Origin: Desulfarculus baarsii DSM 2075
Lineage (GTDB): Bacteria > Desulfobacterota > Desulfarculia > Desulfarculales > Desulfarculaceae
Assembly: GCF_000143965.1 (NCBI RefSeq)
Contig: NC_014365.1
Span: forward strand, 3,375,501-3,439,500
DNA: 64,000 nucleotides
Reading direction: 5' to 3'
Within the stretch, counting starts at the first letter, position 1; every line of letters starts with the position of its first letter. Positions 8,269 through 16,868 of this stretch are shown one piece after another. Made by a program: the position numbers and the translations under genes. The notes beneath the pieces are model-generated. The model ran no database searches. It had not been told where the DNA came from and saw only the letters and a list, made by a program, of their open reading frames with translations.

Positions 8269-9161
8269 TTGTTTTTGGCCAGCATCTGGCCCAGGCGGCG
8301 GTCTTTTTCCCGCCACAACTCGTTGAGCCAGTCCTGGAAGCGTTGACGGTATTCCAGATCGTTGAAGTAGTCGCCCAACTGCTCCTTGGTGATGGGCATG
8401 GCCTCCACGCGCACGCGCACCTCCTGGACCTTGCCGCACAAAAGGGCCCACATGCCCTTGGCGCCCTTGGGGTAGGCGATGGTCACGTCGAGCATGTGAT
8501 TGAGACAGTGGCCCATGGACGAAAGCACCACGGCGATGCCCGCCGCCTTGGGCCGCAGCAGGTGGGCGTAGGGCGACTCCTGGGCCTGGTGCTTGCCGCG
8601 CGAAAAGCGCGTGCCCTCGACAAAGTTCATCACCGAGATGGGGATGTGCTTGAATTTCTGACAGGCCTTGGCCGTGATGGCCACGTCGCGGCCGGCCAAG
8701 TGGGGCTTCTTGGCCAGCTTGGCCTTGGAATAACGCTTCATGAAGGGGAAATCCAGGGCCCACCAGGCAAAGCCCATGACCGGCACCCAGATCAGTTCCT
8801 TCTTTAAAAAGAACTTCAAAAACGGCACCTTGCGGTTGAACACCCGTTGCAGCACCAGAATGTCGGTCCAGCTCTGGTGGTTGGCCAGCACCAGGTACCA
8901 CTGACGGCGGTCCAGGCCCTCCAACCCGCTCACCTCCCACTCTATCTTGTTGAACAGGCGCAAAATGAAGTTGTTACAGCCGATCCAACTGGTGGCGATG
9001 GTGTTGAGAACCCGGTCGCAGACCTTGCGCCAGGGCCGCCAAGGCACGACGAGCTTGGCGAAGGCGGCGAGGGTCAACACGACGACGTGGGCCAGGGTGT
9101 GCAGAATCATCAGCACGAACGCCAGAGATCCCTTTAGCCATCCGGGCAGTCGGTGGAGCAT
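8265..9161 (-). CDS. PlsC-family lysophospholipid acyltransferase (YihG-like)
   Basis: 298 residues. An N-terminal membrane segment (about 10-35) precedes the acyltransferase motif NHQSWTD (HX4D) and the FVEGTRFSRGK block that binds the glycerol-phosphate acceptor. The family transfers acyl groups to 1-acyl-glycerol-3-phosphate or related lysophospholipids at the inner membrane; length and the extended N-terminus fit the YihG type. A strong minus-strand promoter lies upstream at 9211-9238, and AGGAGAGG precedes the ATG. Convergent with, and overlapping by four bases, the transposase-like gene. Confidence 0.9.
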   Translation of the reverse strand: MLHRLPGWLKGSLAFVLMILHTLAHVVVLTLAAFAKLVVPWRPWRKVCDRVLNTIATSWIGCNNFILRLFNKIEWEVSGLEGLDRRQWYLVLANHQSWTDILVLQRVFNRKVPFLKFFLKKELIWVPVMGFAWWALDFPFMKRYSKAKLAKKPHLAGRDVAITAKACQKFKHIPISVMNFVEGTRFSRGKHQAQESPYAHLLRPKAAGIAVVLSSMGHCLNHMLDVTIAYPKGAKGMWALLCGKVQEVRVRVEAMPITKEQLGDYFNDLEYRQRFQDWLNELWREKDRRLGQMLAKNN

Positions 9162-9210
9162 CTTAGAGCCTCTCCTGGTGAATATTATTCATTTTAGATG
9201 CGGCACTTAA

Positions 9211-9238
9211 AATATAAGTTCGATTGTTGGCCTGTCAA
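9211..9238 (-). promoter_or_regulatory. Sigma-70 promoter for the acyltransferase gene
   Basis: Reading the minus strand, TTGACA (9238-9233), a 16-base spacer and TATATT (9216-9211) lie about 50 bases before the acyltransferase start. Both boxes are near consensus. Confidence 0.7.
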
Positions 9239-9250
9239 TCAATATCCCAT

Positions 9251-9312
9251 GGTTTTTTTGCCCGGTCGCGGCCCCGCCGGCCACGGCCACGGCCGGCGGG
9301 GCCAAAAAAACC
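9251..9312. repeat. Perfect 13-bp GC hairpin flanked by T7 and A7 tracts
   Basis: GGCCCCGCCGGCC (9270-9282) and its exact complement (9291-9303) enclose an 8-base loop. On the plus strand GGTTTTTTT precedes the stem and AAAAAAACC follows it directly, so the tracts are themselves complementary and extend the symmetry. Because the T run comes before rather than after the stem on both strands, it does not fit a simple terminator. It sits in the 355-base gap (9162-9516) between the divergent acyltransferase and transporter genes; no gene is seen there. Confidence 0.6.
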
Positions 9313-9516
9313 TTGCCCGCCGCCAAAGCGCCTTTGCGAAAAATTGCACCAAATGTTACTGTTTGACGGGCGCGGAGAGTCTGTGGAGAGGCTCTCGTCA
9401 GCTCGCCGTTCGCATGGAGCTTGCCCCACGATGGCGCGTGGGGTTGCGGACGACCGGGCCGCGTCAAGTTCACCCTCGCCGATTTCTTGCTGAGCACCAC
9501 TGGAGGAAAACGAGAC

Positions 9517-11091
9517 ATGACCGGTCAAGCGACCCCAACAAGTCAAGGGCCGTCGGGCGGCCTGCCTCCGATGCCAGACACCATTGTCGTGGCGCCGGAG
9601 AAAAAGAGCATCGACTGGAAAAGGCTGATCTTTCTTTTCTTGGGCCTGGGGCTTTTCGCGCTGTTTTTCGCCATGCCCGCCTTTGATCCGGCCGTGGACC
9701 CGCGCAACGAATCATTTCCCCTGACCCGTGAGGCCCAACTGGCGTTGGGCCTGTTTTTGTTGGCCAGCACCTGGTGGATCTTCGAGGTCGCGCCCATCGG
9801 CGTGACCGCCATCATGATCGGCCTGATGCAGGTTCTGTTCTACATCCGCGAGCCCGAAAAGGCCCTGGGCGACTTCCTCTCGCCGCCGGTGTGGTTCATC
9901 TTCGGCTCGCTGGTGCTGGGCATGGCCTTCACCAAGAGCGGCCTGACCAAGCGCATGGCCTACAAGATGCTCAATCTGGTGGGCGAGCGCACCTCGATGA
10001 TCATGCTGGGTTGTTTCGTCATCATCGCCCTGATGACCCACCTGATGGCCCACACCGCCGTGGCCGCGGCCATCTTCCCGTTGTTGATGGCCATCAACGC
10101 CCTCTACACCGACAAGGAAGGCCCCACCAAGTTTGGCAAGGCCCTGTTCATCGGCATGGCCTACGTGGCCGGCGCGGGCTCGATCTGCACCTACCTGGGC
10201 GCGGCCCGGGCGGTCAGCGCGGTGGGCTTCTTCAAGGAGATCACCGGCAACGACATTTCGTTCTTCGAGCTTTCGCAGTTCATGATGCCCGTGGGCTGGA
10301 TCATGGTCTTTTTGCTGTGGGGCTTTTTCATGCTGGTCTTCAAGCCCGAAAAGCCGCGCATCGAAAACCTGCGCGAGCGCGTGGCGGCCCTGGCCAAGGA
10401 GCAAGGCGCCATGACCATCAAGGAATGGCTGGTGCTGATCACCACGGTGGTCGTGGTGGGCCTTTTCATGGCCAAGAGCCTGATCCCCGCCGACGCCGCC
10501 GCCCAGAGCGGTTTCCTGGGCTTCATCAAGGGCATGGACCGGCCGGGCATCATCCTCATCGCCACGATGATCTTCTTCCTGACGGGCGTTTTGGACGTCA
10601 ACGACCTGGAGGCCATTCCCTGGAACATCGTGCTGCTCTTCGGCGGCGCCATGAGCATCGGCTACTGCCTGTGGCAGACGGGAGCGGCCAACTGGATCGC
10701 CGTGCACTGGCTCAACATGTTCACCCAGGCCCCGCCGCTTTTGTTCGTGCTTTCCATCGCCTTCTTGGTGTTGATGATGACCAACTTCATCATGAACGTG
10801 GCGGCCATCGCCATCTGCCTGCCGGTGGCCCTGGTGGTGGGCAAGTACCTCGGCGTCGAGGCCTACGTGATCCTCTTCGCCTGCCTGGTCACCGCCGGCA
10901 TGCCCTTCAACCTGCTCATCGGCGCGGCGCCCAACGCCATCGCCTACGAGTCCAAGCAGTTCACCACGGGCGAATTCTTCACCTGGGGCTGGGTGGCCAA
11001 CGTGATCCTCATGGTGGTGCTGACCCTGGCCATCCTGGTCATCTGGCCCATGATGGGGCTCAGCCTGTTCACCGCACCGGCGGCCGGCTAG
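9517..11091 (+). CDS. DASS/SLC13-family anion:sodium symporter
   Basis: 524 residues; ATG 9517 has TGGAGGAAAA upstream, and an upstream extension of the frame is not needed. A short polar N-terminus is followed by about eleven or twelve hydrophobic segments. Family features include the two half-repeats with THLMAHTAVAAAI and NFIMNVAAIAI at the places where DASS proteins bind sodium and the carboxylate or sulfate-type anion. It would import a divalent anion such as a dicarboxylate or sulfate at the inner membrane. It opens a four-gene unit with a CBS protein, a PEP/pyruvate-binding protein and a beta-helix protein. Confidence 0.92.
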   Translation: MTGQATPTSQGPSGGLPPMPDTIVVAPEKKSIDWKRLIFLFLGLGLFALFFAMPAFDPAVDPRNESFPLTREAQLALGLFLLASTWWIFEVAPIGVTAIMIGLMQVLFYIREPEKALGDFLSPPVWFIFGSLVLGMAFTKSGLTKRMAYKMLNLVGERTSMIMLGCFVIIALMTHLMAHTAVAAAIFPLLMAINALYTDKEGPTKFGKALFIGMAYVAGAGSICTYLGAARAVSAVGFFKEITGNDISFFELSQFMMPVGWIMVFLLWGFFMLVFKPEKPRIENLRERVAALAKEQGAMTIKEWLVLITTVVVVGLFMAKSLIPADAAAQSGFLGFIKGMDRPGIILIATMIFFLTGVLDVNDLEAIPWNIVLLFGGAMSIGYCLWQTGAANWIAVHWLNMFTQAPPLLFVLSIAFLVLMMTNFIMNVAAIAICLPVALVVGKYLGVEAYVILFACLVTAGMPFNLLIGAAPNAIAYESKQFTTGEFFTWGWVANVILMVVLTLAILVIWPMMGLSLFTAPAAG

Positions 11092-11124
11092 GGCGTTTGG
11101 CTTTAGGTCAAGGAGACGAAAGAC

Positions 11125-11628
11125 ATGAACAAGCCTAGTGAACAGAAAAAAGACGTCCGGGCCCTGGTCATTCCTCTGACCGAATACCCGCACATGCCAT
11201 ATTGGGCCACCCTCAAGGAGGCCATCGTCCAACTGACCGTGGCCCAGCAGGCCGTGGCCCCCGGCGGCCGGCGCAAAACGATCCTCGTTTTCGACGAGGC
11301 CTATCGCCTGCGGGGCATGCTGGCCCTCAAGGACGTGCTGCGGGGCGTCGAGCCCAAGTTCAGCCAGAAATACGGCCAGGGCATCCCGGTGTTCTGGGAA
11401 GACCTTTTCGCCCAAAACGCCAAGGCCCAGTTGGTCAAGCCCATCAGCGAGTTCATGAGCCCGGTGGCGGCCACGGTCGAGGCCGGCGACAGCCTGGTCA
11501 AGGCCTCCCACGTCATGCTCGACGCCGGGCTGACCTTGCTGCCGGTGATGGATGGCGGCTCGGTCCTGGGCGTGATCAAGCTGGAGGACATCTTCCAGGA
11601 GATCAGCATGGCCATTTTGTCCATGTAA
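11125..11628 (+). CDS. CBS-domain protein
   Basis: 167 residues, ATG with AAGGAG upstream. Two CBS motifs are visible: one about residues 12-75 (ILVFDEAYRLRGMLALKDVLRG) and a clearer one about 103-165 (ISEFMSPVAATVEAGDSLVKASHVML, then LPVMDGGSVLGVIKLEDIF). CBS pairs usually bind adenosine nucleotides. Lying between a transporter and a PEP/pyruvate-binding enzyme, it may report energy charge to either. No catalytic domain is attached. Confidence 0.88.
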   Translation: MNKPSEQKKDVRALVIPLTEYPHMPYWATLKEAIVQLTVAQQAVAPGGRRKTILVFDEAYRLRGMLALKDVLRGVEPKFSQKYGQGIPVFWEDLFAQNAKAQLVKPISEFMSPVAATVEAGDSLVKASHVMLDAGLTLLPVMDGGSVLGVIKLEDIFQEISMAILSM

Positions 11629-11649
11629 GCCACCGACAAGGTCGCGGCA

Positions 11650-14280
11650 ATGAAGCTGCCTTGGCAAAAAAAATCCGTCGCGGACGGCGGCCGGGAGGCA
11701 ATCCCGGTCGTCGCTCACGGCGGCGTCGCCCCGCCGGCCGACGATAACTCCGGCCGTCAGGACGCCTACTGCCCGTTTTCACGTCGCTACGCCCTGTTCA
11801 AGGGCCTGCTGGCCGACAATAACCGCGCCCTGGAGATCATGGCCGAGCTTCAAGGCAAGATGCACGGCCAATCGTCTTTCAACCGCGCCTTTGTCATCGA
11901 CCGCGTCCAAGCCCTCCAGCGCCACGTCTCCGACATCGTCACCGCCCTCAAGGAAATGGGCCCGGGCCGTTACGACGCCCTCGACGAGGCCCTGGCCGCC
12001 GTAAGCGCGCGCATCCGCGCGGCCACCGGCCGGCCCACGCGCATGACCGACGGCCCGGTGCTGGTCTGGTTCGACGACCTGGATCAAAGCCTGGAAAATC
12101 TGGCCGGCTTCAAGGCGGCCCATCTGGGCGAGATGCGCTCGATCCTGGGCCTGCCCGTGCCCGACGGCTTCGCCCTGACCGCCTCGGCCTACAAATATTT
12201 CATGGATTACAACGATCTGTGGCCCAGGCTGCGCCAGCTGCTGGCCGGCTGCGATCTGGACGATCTCGAGCAGGTCATGACCACCAGCAAGGCCATGCGC
12301 CGCCTGGTGCTGGAGGCCGATCTGCCGGCGCTGCTGGCCGAGCAACTCAACGAGGCCTGCCGCGAACTGGCCCGGCTTTCGCCCGTGGGCTTCGCCCTGC
12401 GCTCCAGCGCCCTGATGGAAGACAACGAACCGGGCCTGGCCGGCCAATACGAAACGCTCTTGAATGTCCCGCCCGAGGACGCCCCTTGCGGCTACAAGCG
12501 CATCCTGGCCAGCCAGTTCAACGCCCAGGCCCTGCGCCGCGCCGCCCGCCGCGAAATGAACCTGGAAGACCTGGCCATGGGCGTGGCCGTGATGGCCATG
12601 GCCGCGGCCCAGTGCTCGGGCGTGCTTTATTCGCTAAATCCCAACGATCCCCAGCGGCAAGTGGTCATGATCAGCGCCGTGCGCGGCCTGGGCGTGGGCG
12701 CGGTGGGCGGGGCGGTGCACTCCAGCCTGTTCATCACCAACAAGGCCGAGCCCATCGAGATCATCAGCGAGGAGATCGCCCCCCAAGAGACCATGGTCGT
12801 GCCCGCGCCCGAATCCAACGTCTATGAAGTGGACGTGCCGGCCCATCTGGCCGAGGAGGCCTGCCTCGATCACGACCAGGTTCGCCGCCTGGCCCGGGTG
12901 GGCCTGATGCTTGAGGAGCACTACGGCCGGCCGGTGGACGTGGAATGGTCTCTGTCCGAGCGGGGTGAGCTGGCCCTTTTGCAGGTGCGGCCGCTACGCA
13001 TCATCCTCAAGGCCTTGCCCCCCATCGACTACCAACGCCAGGTTGAGGGCCACGCGGTGCTCTTGCGGGGCGGCGTCACCGCTTCGCCGGGCGTGGCCAG
13101 CGGCCGGGTGGTCATCTTGCATGGCGACGACGAACTGGCCAAGGTGGCCAAAGGCGACGTCATCGTCGCGCCCAGTAGCCTGCCCGAATACGCCGTGGCC
13201 CTGGAGCACGCCGGCGCGGTGGTCACCGAGATCGGCGGCGCGGCCAGCCACCTGGCCGCCGTGGCCCGCGAGACCGGCGCGCCGGCCCTGTTTGGCGCGC
13301 CCGAGGCCACCAAGCTGCTGGCCGAGGGCCAAATCGTCACCGTCGACGCCGATCGCCAGACCGTCTTCGAGGGCCGGGTCGAAAACCTGCTGCGCCTGCA
13401 CAAGCGACGCATGCTGGCCCTGGGCGAAACGCCGGCCTTCCAGACCCTGGACCAAACCCTCTCGGTGGTCACGCCCCTGCACCTGACCGACCCCCGCGCG
13501 GCCAATTTCACCCCCGAGCATTGCCGCAGCCTGCACGACATCACCCGCTACGCCCACGAAATGGCCATGCGCGAGATGTTCCGCTACGCCGAGGAAAAAC
13601 CCGGCGACGCCAAGGAGGCCAGGCCCCGGCGGCTGCGGGCCGATTTCCCGCTGGAGCTTCTGCTCATCGACATCGGCGGCGGCCTGCGCGCCGGGGGCAA
13701 CCCCCGCGAAGTGACCATGGACGAGGTCATCTCCGCGCCCATGCGGGCCCTGGTGCGCGGCATCGCCTCCATACCCTGGCGCGGCCCTGGCCCGGCCGCA
13801 CCCGAGGCCCTGGCCCGCTCCAAGGAGCAGCGCCTCAAGGAGGCCAGCCAGATCGCGTCAAAACCAAATTACGCCATTTTGTCCGAGAACTACCTGAACC
13901 TGTCGTCGCGCCTGGGCTTCCATTTCTCCACCCTCGACACCTACTGCTCGGCCCAGGCCAACGACAACTACATCCGTTTCATGTTCAACGGCGGTGGGGC
14001 CGACCCCGACCGCCGCCGCCGCCGCACCAGGTTTGTCGGCGAAGTCCTGCGACGCAGCGGTTTCCGCGTCCAACTCCACGAAGATCAACTCCAGAGCCGG
14101 GTGGACAAATACCCCCAAGACAGCCTGGAGGAGATGCTCGAACTGATCGGTCGGCTGTGGGTCTACACCAGGCAAATGGACATGCTCATGTTCAGCGACG
14201 CCGTCGTCGACTGGTACATCGACGAGTTCATGCGCCAGCACGGCGTGGAGGCGGCCCGCGCCTCGTCGGGCAAGACCTAG
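11650..14280 (+). CDS. PEP/pyruvate-binding (PPDK/PEP-synthase-like) protein without C-terminal barrel
   Basis: 876 residues. An N-terminal helical part (about 30-130) is followed by a PPDK_N ATP-grasp region with ALRSSALMEDNEPGLAGQYE (Arg251) and DVEWSL...LLQVRPL (Asp430, Glu432), then a PEP-utilising mobile domain with TEIGGAASHLA, in which His534 is the expected phospho-carrier. The C-terminal about 290 residues do not look like the usual PEP/pyruvate TIM barrel: the catalytic Cys motif (xCGQ) is absent. Instead there is a region with NYAILSENYLNLSSRLGFHF and an Arg-rich patch. So it may carry out ATP-dependent His phosphorylation but act on another acceptor. Not a standard ppsA or ppdK. 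Confidence 0.85.
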   Translation: MKLPWQKKSVADGGREAIPVVAHGGVAPPADDNSGRQDAYCPFSRRYALFKGLLADNNRALEIMAELQGKMHGQSSFNRAFVIDRVQALQRHVSDIVTALKEMGPGRYDALDEALAAVSARIRAATGRPTRMTDGPVLVWFDDLDQSLENLAGFKAAHLGEMRSILGLPVPDGFALTASAYKYFMDYNDLWPRLRQLLAGCDLDDLEQVMTTSKAMRRLVLEADLPALLAEQLNEACRELARLSPVGFALRSSALMEDNEPGLAGQYETLLNVPPEDAPCGYKRILASQFNAQALRRAARREMNLEDLAMGVAVMAMAAAQCSGVLYSLNPNDPQRQVVMISAVRGLGVGAVGGAVHSSLFITNKAEPIEIISEEIAPQETMVVPAPESNVYEVDVPAHLAEEACLDHDQVRRLARVGLMLEEHYGRPVDVEWSLSERGELALLQVRPLRIILKALPPIDYQRQVEGHAVLLRGGVTASPGVASGRVVILHGDDELAKVAKGDVIVAPSSLPEYAVALEHAGAVVTEIGGAASHLAAVARETGAPALFGAPEATKLLAEGQIVTVDADRQTVFEGRVENLLRLHKRRMLALGETPAFQTLDQTLSVVTPLHLTDPRAANFTPEHCRSLHDITRYAHEMAMREMFRYAEEKPGDAKEARPRRLRADFPLELLLIDIGGGLRAGGNPREVTMDEVISAPMRALVRGIASIPWRGPGPAAPEALARSKEQRLKEASQIASKPNYAILSENYLNLSSRLGFHFSTLDTYCSAQANDNYIRFMFNGGGADPDRRRRRTRFVGEVLRRSGFRVQLHEDQLQSRVDKYPQDSLEEMLELIGRLWVYTRQMDMLMFSDAVVDWYIDEFMRQHGVEAARASSGKT

Positions 14281-14321
14281 GCCAACCCCAAACATCTGAC
14301 CCCCAGCAAGGCGCCAGAGCA

Positions 14322-15746
14322 ATGAACGAGATCCAAAACCTGACCGAAAGAATCATCGACCGCGTCAACATCAACCTCAGGGAGCACCACTTCGACGTGG
14401 GGCCGTACGTGCGGGGCATTGTCTCGCCCGAAAAATACATGAAATTCTATGCCTTCTATGGCCTGACCTCGCGGCACCCCGTCAGCCTCAGCTTCAAGAA
14501 CAGCGCCTTGGCCGGCAGCTATTTTCTGGGCAAGTGCCAGGTCGATTTTTCCATCGTCTACAAAACCGACGTGCGCGGCGACGAACTGAAGCAAAAAGGC
14601 GACGTCTTCAAGTTCCGCGGCTTCGAGATCCCCCTGCATGACGACGAGCGCATCCGCATCCAGGACAGCATCATGCACAAGACCCTGGTGCACAATTTCT
14701 CCCACGACCCCGAGTCGCCCGAAGAGTTTTTCATCGTCAGCTCCGTGAGCCTGCACTACGCCAACATCCACGGCGCACCGGTGGAGGGCAGCTTTTTCGG
14801 GCCCTTCGCCACGGTGGACCTGACCACCGTCCACGACAGCGTGGTCGGGGCCTATTCCTACGTGCAGACCGGCGAACTGATGCACAAGCGCATCGAGCCG
14901 GGCCAGGTCTGGATCGCCTCCAAGGAGGACGGCTTCGATTTCCGCTACAGCTATTCGCCCGACGTCCTGGCGCGCTACGTCAAGGTCAACGAAGGGGCCG
15001 ACCCCAGCGGCATTTTCATGGATTTCATCAACGAGCGCAAAAACGACTTCGAGGGCGCCTTCGCCCTGGCCCCCTACGACTACAACCAGGACGTGCCGCG
15101 CGGGGCCTCGGTCAGCAACTATTCGGTGCTCCTGGGCCGCACCAGCCTCAGCGAAAACGTGCTGGTGGCCCAGCGCTGCTACCTGCTCGACGCCCAGATG
15201 GGCGTGGGGGCCAACGCCCAGGAAAACTGCTTTGTCATCAACTCCAAACTGGCCGGTTACAACGTCACCGCCCACGGCGGCAAGATCATCAACGCCGACA
15301 TGGACCGCCAGTGCTTCGTGGGCTTCAACTCCTTCCTGCGCGGCCTGGAGCAACAGCCCCTGAAGGTCGGCCCGGGCTGCATCGTCATGCCCCACACCAT
15401 CATCGACCTGCGCGAGCCCCTGGAGATCCCCGGCGGCCAGGTGGTCTGGGGTCATATCCGCGACAAGCGCGACCTGGAAACCAACAGCATGTCCATCGAA
15501 AACCTGGCCAAGATCCAGGGCGAGATCAGCATGGGCGGCATGCGCTTCCAGGGGGCCGGCGGCGTGCTGGTCGAGGCCTTCAAGCACCGCATCGAGCACA
15601 TCCTGGAGGCCAACGGCGCCTTCTACGACGGCGACAACAATCGCGGCCACGCCCAGGATCACGAGCGCGTCTCTTTCAACATCCTCCAGCCCTACCGCGA
15701 CGGCGCGCGGGCCGGCATCTACCCCACCACCATCATCCAGCCCTGA
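14322..15746 (+). CDS. Left-handed beta-helix (hexapeptide-type) protein of the transporter unit
   Basis: 474 residues from ATG 14322; the frame is open upstream through the previous gene but that part is a shadow. The N-terminal half is mixed (EKYMKFYAFYGLT, SFKNSALAGSYFLGKCQVDFS); from about residue 150 repeated hydrophobic hexads (GSFFGPFATVDLTTVHDSVVGAYSYV, later VLVAQRCYLLDAQMGVGANAQENC) point to a left-handed parallel beta-helix. Such folds often occur in acyl or nucleotidyl transferases, but I see no clear catalytic His. Function unknown; its place as the last gene before a strong terminator ties it to the transporter, CBS and PEP-binding genes. Confidence 0.8.
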   Translation: MNEIQNLTERIIDRVNINLREHHFDVGPYVRGIVSPEKYMKFYAFYGLTSRHPVSLSFKNSALAGSYFLGKCQVDFSIVYKTDVRGDELKQKGDVFKFRGFEIPLHDDERIRIQDSIMHKTLVHNFSHDPESPEEFFIVSSVSLHYANIHGAPVEGSFFGPFATVDLTTVHDSVVGAYSYVQTGELMHKRIEPGQVWIASKEDGFDFRYSYSPDVLARYVKVNEGADPSGIFMDFINERKNDFEGAFALAPYDYNQDVPRGASVSNYSVLLGRTSLSENVLVAQRCYLLDAQMGVGANAQENCFVINSKLAGYNVTAHGGKIINADMDRQCFVGFNSFLRGLEQQPLKVGPGCIVMPHTIIDLREPLEIPGGQVVWGHIRDKRDLETNSMSIENLAKIQGEISMGGMRFQGAGGVLVEAFKHRIEHILEANGAFYDGDNNRGHAQDHERVSFNILQPYRDGARAGIYPTTIIQP

Positions 15747-15752
15747 AACGAC

Positions 15753-15785
15753 CGTGGGGAGGCCACAATGGCCTCCCCACGTTTT
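15753..15785 (+). terminator. Strong rho-independent terminator of the SLC13 unit
   Basis: Perfect 12-bp stem CGTGGGGAGGCC / GGCCTCCCCACG with loop ACAAT (15765-15769) followed by TTTT. It starts seven bases after the beta-helix gene stop. Confidence 0.9.
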
Positions 15786-15802
15786 GCGCCGCCGCCCGCC
15801 GC

Positions 15803-16003
15803 TCAGGCCCCCGACGGCCGGGCCTCAACCATCTTGAAGCCCAGTTCGTCACCGCAGACCCGGCAATAATAGGCGTATTTCTCGCCGTCCGGCAAAACCA
15901 GCAGCAGCTTCAGACGCACCGGCTGGGCTTGGCCGCATTTGGCGCAAAACAGGCTTTGAGCCTCCAGGCCGCCGAAGCCGGCCCCGCCGCGCTGGTCGTC
16001 CAT
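15803..16003 (-). CDS. Small zinc-ribbon protein
   Basis: 66 residues from ATG 16003, chosen because GGAGG lies just upstream; a longer frame exists but has no such site. Two CxxC pairs (CAKC and CRVC) about 30 residues apart frame a short beta region, the pattern of a zinc ribbon. Stand-alone ribbons of this kind often bind nucleic acid or a protein partner. A candidate promoter lies at 16120-16148. No family name is offered. Confidence 0.68.
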   Translation of the reverse strand: MDDQRGGAGFGGLEAQSLFCAKCGQAQPVRLKLLLVLPDGEKYAYYCRVCGDELGFKMVEARPSGA

Positions 16004-16119
16004 GGCCAAACCTCCATCGCTCGCAAATTGCTTGCCGTGCAAGGCGCGCCCTCTGGCGGGCCATCGGTGGCCCGCTCCGGCCACTGCCTGGCCGCATGGC
16101 GTTTCAGGCCGATAACATC

Positions 16120-16148
16120 ATGTTAATACATCGTATTTATTGATTCAA
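16120..16148 (-). promoter_or_regulatory. Candidate sigma-70 promoter for the zinc-ribbon gene
   Basis: On the minus strand TTGAAT, a 17-base spacer and TAACAT, in a locally AT-rich patch in front of the zinc-ribbon gene. Confidence 0.4.
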
Positions 16149-16164
16149 CCATGCAAGGGCCCCG

Positions 16165-16500
16165 TCACGTGCCGATAGCCAGCTCTTCCAGCAGCCGATC
16201 GGCGAAACGCAGGGCGAAATCGCGCTGGGCCTTGCTGGCGTAGCCGATGCAAGGGCAGCGCATGCCCTTGGCCGAGCGCACCAAAAACTCCAGACGCAGG
16301 CAATCGCCGTCCAAGACCACGGCCAGGCGGTGGGGCCCGCAGCTCTGGGCGTGGGCCAATTGCTCGGCGCTCAGCAGGTCTGGCGGCAGATTGAGCCAAT
16401 AGACGTCGCCCAGGTTGCTGGGCTCCAGCACCCGCGCCAGGTGCTCGCGAAGCCTGTCCATGTCGGCGGCGGCGATCTCGTCGAGCAAAAGCGAACGCAT
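16165..16500 (-). CDS. Hypothetical protein, coupled to small membrane protein
   Basis: 111 residues from ATG 16500, whose A is shared with the stop of the gene upstream (TGATG). A mixed alpha/beta protein with one CPC and no signal or membrane segment; the LAVVLDGDCLRLEFLVR stretch looks like paired beta strands. I do not recognise the family. The one-base overlap points to co-translation with the membrane protein and, behind it, pyrE. Confidence 0.62.
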   Translation of the reverse strand: MRSLLLDEIAAADMDRLREHLARVLEPSNLGDVYWLNLPPDLLSAEQLAHAQSCGPHRLAVVLDGDCLRLEFLVRSAKGMRCPCIGYASKAQRDFALRFADRLLEELAIGT

Positions 16501-16865
16501 CAGCCTTGCTCCTCGCCGGGGCCGCCGCGCTCGTCGGCCTCCAGCCGCCGGCCGGTGACAAAGGCGTCGATGACGCCATAAAGCCACAGCGGCAGGGCAA
16601 TGGCCATCATCAGCCACAGCCAGCCCAGACCGCCGGCGGCCAGGCGCTCGACGATGGCCATCCAGGGGCCCAGCTCCGGGCTGGCCTGATCGAGGGTGGC
16701 GATGGCCGCCCACAGCTTGGTGGTCAGCAGCGCGAAAAAGATCAGAAACAACAGGCTGGAGGCCGAAACCATCAGGCCGGCCTTGCGCACCTGCTTGTTG
16801 TGGAGCTGGCCCACGCCGGGCATGATCAGGGCGCTGAGCAGCGCCGCGCGGATGGCCCTGCCCAT
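16500..16865 (-). CDS. Small integral membrane protein (TM2/DUF5683-like)
   Basis: 121 residues, ATG with GGGAGGG upstream. Starts with ALLSALIMPGVGQLHNKQVRKA, the Pro-Gly-x-Gln hairpin seen in TM2 and DUF5683-type proteins, and has three hydrophobic segments (about 8-20, 30-50, 85-108) with a charged C-terminus. Function unknown. It lies three bases behind pyrE and overlaps the next gene, so the three form one transcription unit. Confidence 0.72.
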   Translation of the reverse strand: MGRAIRAALLSALIMPGVGQLHNKQVRKAGLMVSASSLLFLIFFALLTTKLWAAIATLDQASPELGPWMAIVERLAAGGLGWLWLMMAIALPLWLYGVIDAFVTGRRLEADERGGPGEEQG

Positions 16866-16868
16866 GGC

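Noticed and set aside
7470-8300. Intact insertion sequence around the transposase-like gene
   Set aside because: No terminal inverted repeats or target duplications found, and the core is incomplete.
9712-11718. Long His/Asp-rich frame opposite the transporter and CBS genes
   Set aside because: Antisense shadow of well-supported genes.
13521-14321. N-terminal extension of the beta-helix gene
   Set aside because: It runs inside the PEP-binding gene in another frame, with Arg/Pro/His-rich shadow composition.
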